Assembly (NCBI GenBank): GCA_025997095.1
Contig: BNUD01000092.1
Coordinates: forward strand, 1 to 9,561
Source: Betaproteobacteria bacterium
GTDB taxonomy: Bacteria; Pseudomonadota; Gammaproteobacteria; Burkholderiales; Rhodocyclaceae
Reading direction: 5' to 3'
DNA: 9,561 nt
The translations under genes were made by a program, and so were the position numbers. Under the pieces are notes generated by a model that was not told where the DNA came from, did not search any database, and saw only the letters and a program-made list of their open reading frames with translations. This document shows, in pieces, positions 5,657 to 9,561 of this stretch. Position 1 is the stretch's first letter. The number at the start of each line of letters is the position of its first letter.

Positions 5657-7131
5657 AACCGTGCTCGTTTGATTGCCCAATAAACCTCATCAACAGCAGC
5701 ATCAATCGCTGCTTTCTCTGTAACGTAGACCTTACTGCGCGCGGCGTCAAGTATTCCTTGGTACTTGATGACTCCCGCCCGGTCGAGCGCCAGATTCATA
5801 ATGTGCGCTTCAAACCCGCCGAGCAAAAGTCTGCGCTGCGATGCCAACACGATTTGCCGGTCAAGCTCAACTTGTGCGGCTTCAACAGCTTGTGCCAGTT
5901 TACTGATTTCTGCCCCTTTTATGGCGGAAAAGAGCGCGCCATCCCGCCCATGTGCAACAACACGATAACCTCCGGGTCTAGTGAGATGACTTAAATCCTT
6001 AGATGATAGGGACAATGAATTTGGGTGGTTGTGGTGCAAAACCAACGCGGCATTGGGATCATCCAACATTCTGGAGACATTGGCAGGAAAGTCTACTTTG
6101 ACAGACTCTCCTGATGTATACCGCGCAATATTCTTGCCGCTCACAGCATCATAGACTGCCAGATGTTCAAACATGCTTTCTGCGCCCTGCTTGACCACGT
6201 AAGCGCGTGCACTTCTGTCCAACCTTGGACGTTCTGGCACGTCTACCTGTTGCGCGATCAGGTCTCCTGTACCTGTGGGGATAACTACCCCCTTCGATGC
6301 CTGGGCAAGGAATTCTTGGCGCAGGGGTTCTGGTAGACGCTTTGCCTTCTCCTTCAACAGCGTCTGTAATTCATCTAATTGTCCCAGTGCCGGGTTGTGA
6401 TCCCAGCTTGGGTCAGGCCAGAACACCTTTTCTTTGCCTGCATCGTCTATGTAGCGGATACCCTTGACCTGCATGGTGTCGCCATTCTTGTTGATGGCGA
6501 CTTCTTTTTTCACGATGGCGCTCCTGCCGTCTTCCAGCTTCGCGCCGGACTTTTCAAACTCCGCCGCCGAGAGCGCCTGTACGCGGCAGCGGCAACCCCA
6601 GCCGTTGGGCGGCCAGAGGGTTTGCCAGATGGGATCGTCGGCACGCCAGATTTTGCCGTTCAAGGCGGCGTGACCTGCGCGGGTGCGGCTGTCCATCACC
6701 GCCACGTAACGCCAATAGGGGCGGTTTTCGGCATTGTCCAGATAGCGTTTGTAGCGCCCCGCCATGTAACTCGTTTGCACATTGGTCTGAAAAATCGTGC
6801 GCAGCCGACGCGCGCTGCCCAACTGCACCTGGGTGATTTCGCCCGTGTTGGCGTCGAGCATTTCTTTTTTGCCCCACCAGCCCGCTTCCTCTAAACGCGG
6901 GCGCAGGGATTTTTTGAAATCCTCAAAGGTGCGCCCTTCTTTCAGGGTGCGCTCGATCTCGTTCTGGAACCAGCCCAACATATCCAGACTGGTGACTTTG
7001 GCGACGGTGAAGGACTGCGCGTGCGTGGCGGCGTCGGTGTCGTGCCAGTCCCAGGCGAGGTGTACGCCCTTTCGTTCAAAAAAGGCGATGGCGTCTTTAG
7101 GCGGCAGGTCGAGGCGGGCGGTGAGGGGCAT
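5653..7131 (-). CDS. Mu gpF-like (MuF) head morphogenesis protein with a JAB-like C-terminal domain
   Basis: This 492-residue protein has two parts. Residues 1 to about 190 are the MuF minor head domain, a few copies of which sit at the portal vertex. They include PPKDAIAFFERKG (10-22), the GWWGKKE region (84-90), and the signature DSRTRAGHAALNGKIW (147-162) followed by WPPNGWGCRCRV (173-184). After a linker (about 190-300), residues 318-410 carry LHHNHPNSLSLSSKDLSHL (365-383), which fits the JAMM metal motif of JAB/RadC-like domains with His367, His369, Ser376 and Asp379, though one residue shorter than in RadC. A helical tail ends the protein. MuF proteins fused to variable C-terminal effector domains are known in temperate phages; peptidase activity here is inference. 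The start ATG directly abuts an iterated repeat, so no ribosome-binding site is visible. Confidence 0.87.
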   Translation of the reverse strand: MPLTARLDLPPKDAIAFFERKGVHLAWDWHDTDAATHAQSFTVAKVTSLDMLGWFQNEIERTLKEGRTFEDFKKSLRPRLEEAGWWGKKEMLDANTGEITQVQLGSARRLRTIFQTNVQTSYMAGRYKRYLDNAENRPYWRYVAVMDSRTRAGHAALNGKIWRADDPIWQTLWPPNGWGCRCRVQALSAAEFEKSGAKLEDGRSAIVKKEVAINKNGDTMQVKGIRYIDDAGKEKVFWPDPSWDHNPALGQLDELQTLLKEKAKRLPEPLRQEFLAQASKGVVIPTGTGDLIAQQVDVPERPRLDRSARAYVVKQGAESMFEHLAVYDAVSGKNIARYTSGESVKVDFPANVSRMLDDPNAALVLHHNHPNSLSLSSKDLSHLTRPGGYRVVAHGRDGALFSAIKGAEISKLAQAVEAAQVELDRQIVLASQRRLLLGGFEAHIMNLALDRAGVIKYQGILDAARSKVYVTEKAAIDAAVDEVYWAIKRARL

Positions 7132-7165
7132 GATCAGGTATCGGGTATCAGAGGTCAGGTATCAG
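7132..7165. repeat. Iterated GGTATCAG-type repeat directly before gpF
   Basis: The 34 bp consist of degenerate units of AGGTATC/GGGTATCAG/AGGTCAGGTATCAG. An 18-bp segment at 7148-7165 occurs inverted and exact at 9502-9519. It occupies the place where the gpF ribosome-binding site and an upstream portal gene would be expected. Confidence 0.8.
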
Positions 7166-7176
7166 TAATTTTTGGC

Positions 7177-7208
7177 GTGTAGGGGCACGGCGCGCCGTGC
7201 CCCTACAC
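7177..7208. repeat. 32-bp perfect palindrome (REP-like)
   Basis: GTGTAGGGGCACGGCG is followed immediately by its reverse complement, giving a GC-rich, loop-free palindrome of 32 bp. It belongs to the same family as the cores at 19-46, 4190 and 4256. It overlaps the end of the 71-residue gene, whose TAG stop lies inside it. In RNA it would form a strong hairpin able to slow polymerase or ribosomes, but no U-tract follows on either strand, so I do not call it a terminator. Confidence 0.88.
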
Positions 7209-7418
7209 CTGCCATTTCTTGCGTTTCGCCGCCATTGATTGGGTTAAGAGCCATCGCATTTCGCGCAGGCGCGGGGTCGACGCGTTCCAGACCGCCGCAT
7301 CAATTACCTGATCGTTTTTTGCATCTTGCAAGCGATGACGTACCATCTCTTCAATCACCATCGCTACTGCCAGATCACGGATGGCACGCTCTTCGCACCG
7401 GGTCACTCCTTTAGTCAT
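7203..7418 (-). CDS. Small hypothetical phage protein (71 aa), stop supplied by the palindromic repeat
   Basis: ATG 7418 is chosen because it overlaps the preceding stop by eight bases (AATGACTAA), like other junctions in this block; a longer frame would extend deep into the previous gene. The sequence is helical and basic at the end (IRDLAVAMVIEEMVRHRL, then LREMRWLLTQSMAAKRKKW). I do not recognise a family. The last codons and TAG come from the edge of the 32-bp palindrome, so the original C-terminus may have been altered when the repeat arrived. Confidence 0.68.
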   Translation of the reverse strand: MTKGVTRCEERAIRDLAVAMVIEEMVRHRLQDAKNDQVIDAAVWNASTPRLREMRWLLTQSMAAKRKKWQV

Positions 7419-7851
7419 TTTCGCCGCCCGCGATAACATCGGTATGCACGTGGTCATTCTTGTTTGGGGTTCCCGAAAAGCGCAGGTCAAACGGCATGTT
7501 TTTTCGTAATCCATAAAAAACGTAATGCCCATCGGCGTCCGTTTTTGTCCGGGAAAGTTCGACCCGCTCTTTGCTGTACAGCGACACCACGCACGCCCCG
7601 GTCACTCCGGTCACTGTGCCCGCGATGTACGCCCTGCCGCCGAAGCGGGCATTTGCTCTCGCCATGCTTCCCGCGCCTACCCATTCCCCCGTGGTGTTAT
7701 CGCTCTCTTGTAGAGTGCGCATAGCGCCCGAATGCGTGAATCGGTTAAAGCGCAGGGCACGCATCCCGCCCAAGGGAAAATACTCTACATGCGGGTTAAA
7801 TAAATCATTGACTGTAAGAAAGGCGATCGCGCCGGAATCGAAAGTTGCCAT
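7411..7851 (-). CDS. Phage protein with transthyretin-like (carboxypeptidase regulatory) domain (146 aa)
   Basis: ATG 7851 overlaps the stop of the upstream gene by one base (TAATG), which fixes the start; the same frame stays open further upstream only as overlap with that gene. Residues 1-70 are unassigned. Residues 74-142 resemble the Ig-like carboxypeptidase-regulatory/transthyretin fold: AGTVTGVTGACVVSLYSK, then the characteristic TKTDADGHYVFYGLRKN and FDLRFSG strands. Such domains occur in phage tail-tip and fibre-associated proteins, where they act as structural or carbohydrate-facing modules. Its place after a structural protein and a tail-fibre-like gene supports a role in the tail. 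The C-terminus overlaps the next start by eight bases. Confidence 0.72.
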   Translation of the reverse strand: MATFDSGAIAFLTVNDLFNPHVEYFPLGGMRALRFNRFTHSGAMRTLQESDNTTGEWVGAGSMARANARFGGRAYIAGTVTGVTGACVVSLYSKERVELSRTKTDADGHYVFYGLRKNMPFDLRFSGTPNKNDHVHTDVIAGGEND

Positions 7852-8753
7852 TACTGCGTCTCTACGATCACCGCGCCCGACGTGGCGGCATCCGTGAGTG
7901 TCGTCCCCTGCCTGATTAGGATGCGACCAAGCCCCACGTCGGTAAACCCCGGAAAGAGATTCACCACCAGCCCGTTTCGGATTGCCCACAAAAATGGGAT
8001 ACGCCCGCGCCCCGTGCCCGCCGCGCTGCCCTCGAACGCATAGAGCGCAGTCAGTGAGATGTCGCCATTGGCCAGCGGCGACGCCCATGCCGTGCTGCCG
8101 GATTGCCGAGTCATGCCCCCTGCGCCACTGCTGAAGGCGGGCGTACCGCCGGATGGGGAATCCCCGGTCGCGCGTGCCAGGACACCGCAGGCATTGGCGG
8201 AAAATCCGATGGCGCCCGTCGCTACGGCGTCACCGGGCGTCGTTTTTAACGCGCCCGACGTGCTGGCGGCTGTGGAGCCTGTAATCAAGGTATTAAAGGT
8301 GTCGGTGGAGCCGCCACCGATGAGGGTGCCGAAAAATGCCGCGCCGTAGGCGCCTGGAGCCGTGACGGGGGCGGATTCCGTAAAAATCAGCGCCGCCGTC
8401 TCATCCGCCACAATCACCCAGTTTGCGCTCTGCGCGGCGGCGGTGACGTGCTTGCCGATGTAATACGTTCCGAAAGGCGCTGTGGCGTTTCCATCGGCGT
8501 CTACTCCTTCTGTTCCCGTCAGCGCCGCCGTCGTGGTGGTCGTGTCGTTCACTAAAAGGTAATGCCGATTCCCTTCTGAAGGTTGAAAAATGTTGATGCC
8601 GCTCTCGTTGTCGTAGCTCAAAGCCCAGCCTGCGGGTTGCTTAGCGGCGTAGCCATCAACAAGACAGGCGCGAAGGAGCGCATTGAAGGAACCCGGTTGA
8701 GGCGAGAGGACGGGCGCGCCTTCATCTGTTGATCGATAAAAACGTGTGGTCAT
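7851..8753 (-). CDS. Probable phage structural protein (300 aa)
   Basis: The protein begins MTTRFYRSTDEGAPVLSPQ, with a short N-terminal domain (about 1-70: LLRACLVDGY, then AAGW-like PAGWALSYDNESG). Small and hydroxyl residues (Gly, Ala, Thr, Ser) make up most of the rest, as in many virion surface or tail proteins. The general layout resembles uncharacterised structural proteins of proteobacterial prophages; the exact role is unknown. There is no signal peptide or membrane segment. The start lies two bases after the preceding stop and the end overlaps the next ATG by one base, so it is translationally coupled on both sides. Confidence 0.72.
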   Translation of the reverse strand: MTTRFYRSTDEGAPVLSPQPGSFNALLRACLVDGYAAKQPAGWALSYDNESGINIFQPSEGNRHYLLVNDTTTTTAALTGTEGVDADGNATAPFGTYYIGKHVTAAAQSANWVIVADETAALIFTESAPVTAPGAYGAAFFGTLIGGGSTDTFNTLITGSTAASTSGALKTTPGDAVATGAIGFSANACGVLARATGDSPSGGTPAFSSGAGGMTRQSGSTAWASPLANGDISLTALYAFEGSAAGTGRGRIPFLWAIRNGLVVNLFPGFTDVGLGRILIRQGTTLTDAATSGAVIVETQ

Positions 8754-8755
8754 GA

Positions 8756-9109
8756 TTAAAATTCCGTGTTTGCTGCGTTGTAATGAGGGGGCGTGTAGGC
8801 CCCCCAGATGCCTTTACCCAAAAACATTCCGGTTTCAAGAATCGCTTCTGCCAGCCCTTGAAGCGGGATGTTTTTTTCTTCATCCGGAGAAATTCCCGCA
8901 ACGGTATCGACCTTTCCACCGCCGCCCAGGGCGGCTAAAAAATCATCTTCCGTGCCCGTGTTGCCCGCAGCCAGCCAGATTTCGTAAGCCGACTTGCCCT
9001 GCAATACCTCCGCCAACACGATTTTCATCGCTTCCGGCTGTTCGGCGAATTTCAGTACGGCTCGGTTGCCGGGGATGAAGAGCGACAATCCTTGCGGGGG
9101 ATTAGGCAT
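8756..9109 (-). CDS. Tail-fibre-like phage protein (117 aa)
   Basis: Residues 38-62 carry GKSAYEIWLAAGNTGTEDDF followed by LAALG, a motif common as single or tandem units in phage tail-fibre and collagen-like proteins (SAYE...G..GTE.DFL..L.G). Before it is a short domain (FIPGNRAVLKFAEQPEAMKI) and after it a region ending IWGAYTPPHYNAANTEF. The protein is far shorter than a whole fibre, so it may be a small fibre adaptor or a shortened fibre. The start lies 3 bp after the preceding stop; the stop is 2 bp before the next start. Confidence 0.68.
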   Translation of the reverse strand: MPNPPQGLSLFIPGNRAVLKFAEQPEAMKIVLAEVLQGKSAYEIWLAAGNTGTEDDFLAALGGGGKVDTVAGISPDEEKNIPLQGLAEAILETGMFLGKGIWGAYTPPHYNAANTEF

Positions 9110-9112
9110 GGC

Positions 9113-9424
9113 TTATGGCTCCGTCACGGGGTTCACCAGCGCGATTTGGGCTGCGGGCGAAATCAGGACGACGCCTGCGGGGGATGTCAGGCGCACGTCA
9201 ACCGCCGCTTCGCCCGGTCTCCAGCCGAATTGCTGGTCGGCGGCGACCGTCATGCGCAGGATGGTTTTGTTTTGCGAAAAGGTGAGCGTGCAGGAGAGCG
9301 CCGCCTCAAAACCGCGCCCGCGCAGGGTTGAGGTGGCGACCCAGTCGGAGAGATCGGGATAAATTGAACCCACCTCGACGGGGCCAGACCAATCCAGCGT
9401 CGCGCCGATTTTGTGCTGTTTCAT
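9113..9424 (-). CDS. Small phage protein, likely tail-associated (103 aa)
   Basis: ATG 9424 follows a CGGAG ribosome-binding site and overlaps the stop of the upstream frame as ATGA. The sequence is beta-rich. Its C-terminal half (FGWRPGEAAVDVRLTSPAGV, then VLISPAAQIALVNPVTEP) resembles the 'pG.a..DVr.t...G.v..s' pattern of small proteins encoded beside phage tail-fibre genes. I cannot name a family. The position directly before the tail-fibre-like gene supports a tail role. Confidence 0.62.
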   Translation of the reverse strand: MKQHKIGATLDWSGPVEVGSIYPDLSDWVATSTLRGRGFEAALSCTLTFSQNKTILRMTVAADQQFGWRPGEAAVDVRLTSPAGVVLISPAAQIALVNPVTEP

Positions 9425-9561
9425 GGCGTGCTCCGATCAGGGATCAGGGATCGGGTATCAGGGATCAAAACCGGACGATTAGCGGAATTTGGGGTTGATT
9501 CCTGATACCTGACCTCTGATTCCTGAACCCTGCCAAAGAGTTCCGCCCCGAACATCGCCCG
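9421..9561 (-). CDS. Partial phage frame, C-terminal end only; tail encoded by repeat
   Basis: On the - strand a frame is open from the window edge for 46 codons and stops in TGA overlapping the next ATG (ATGA). The first ten or so residues (RAMFGAELFG) may be native; the rest (for example RVQESEVRYQ and IPDTRSLIPD) only translates the GGTATCAG-type repeat at 9435-9532. Either the repeat entered the 3' end of a gene and extended it, or the true gene ends elsewhere and this frame is chance. No function can be proposed. Confidence 0.45.
   Translation of the reverse strand, partial: RAMFGAELFGRVQESEVRYQESTPNSANRPVLIPDTRSLIPDRSTP
9435..9532. repeat. Iterated GGGATCAG/GGTATCAG repeat, two arms in inverted orientation
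   Basis: The left arm (9435-9467) is a run of GATCAGG/GATCGGG/TATCAGG units. The right arm (9496-9532) has the same type of unit in the opposite orientation (TTCCTGATACCTGACC...). A 28-bp unrelated spacer separates them. The right arm contains the exact reverse complement of 7148-7165 over 18 bp, tying this locus to the repeat before gpF. Confidence 0.82.

Noticed and set aside
6379..6894. 171-codon open frame on the + strand
   Set aside because: It is antisense to the MuF signature region and has no independent support.
7177..7208. Palindrome as an intrinsic terminator
   Set aside because: There is no U-tract on either side and the same sequence recurs in unrelated contexts; a repeat element is the better explanation.

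Overview
The window looks like a repeat-rich accessory region of a proteobacterial chromosome, more likely gamma- than betaproteobacterial. That host guess is an inference from an ISAs1-type insertion sequence, a Mu-like prophage and dispersed palindromic repeats; nothing in the window fixes the species. It has two halves joined by a zone of repeats and insertion-sequence debris.

Left half (1-4218), + strand. A 93-bp sequence at 12-104 returns in inverted orientation at 4126-4218 with two mismatches and brackets about 4 kb of cargo. The cargo starts with two unrecognised genes: one with an uncertain 5' end (ending at 1077) and a 210-residue, highly charged, probably coiled-coil protein (1100-1732). 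A complete ISAs1-family element (1791-3091) follows, with 18-bp terminal inverted repeats and a 10-bp target duplication; its transposase carries one in-frame amber codon. Next is a VapBC-type toxin-antitoxin operon (3158-3837) behind a perfect 14-bp inverted-repeat operator that overlaps the likely -10 box. After it lies a 74-bp duplicate of the ribosome-binding site and first 18 codons of the 210-residue gene, ending at once in a stop.

Middle (3936-4830). There is no intact gene here. It holds a small inverted-repeat element with TTAA on both sides (3993-4100), the second 93-bp copy, a 36-bp direct repeat, and the C-terminal remnant of an IS4-family transposase on the - strand (4360-4716).

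Right half (4835-9561), - strand. This is a compact run of phage genes with overlapping or nearly touching ends. In transcription order they are: a partial reading frame, a 103-residue small phage protein, a 117-residue tail-fibre-like protein, a 300-residue probable structural protein, a 146-residue protein with a transthyretin-like domain, a 71-residue protein, a Mu gpF (MuF) head morphogenesis protein, a 63-residue acidic protein, and a Mu gpG-like virion morphogenesis protein. The MuF protein carries a C-terminal extension with a JAB/RadC-like His-x-His-Pro...Ser-x-x-Asp motif, so it could be a phage-borne MuF effector. Tail-type genes lie directly before gpF, where a Mu-like phage would normally have its portal gene. 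The junction is made of dispersed repeats: a 32-bp perfect palindrome and an iterated GGTATCAG-type repeat whose relatives recur at 9435-9532. The prophage therefore looks rearranged or mosaic.
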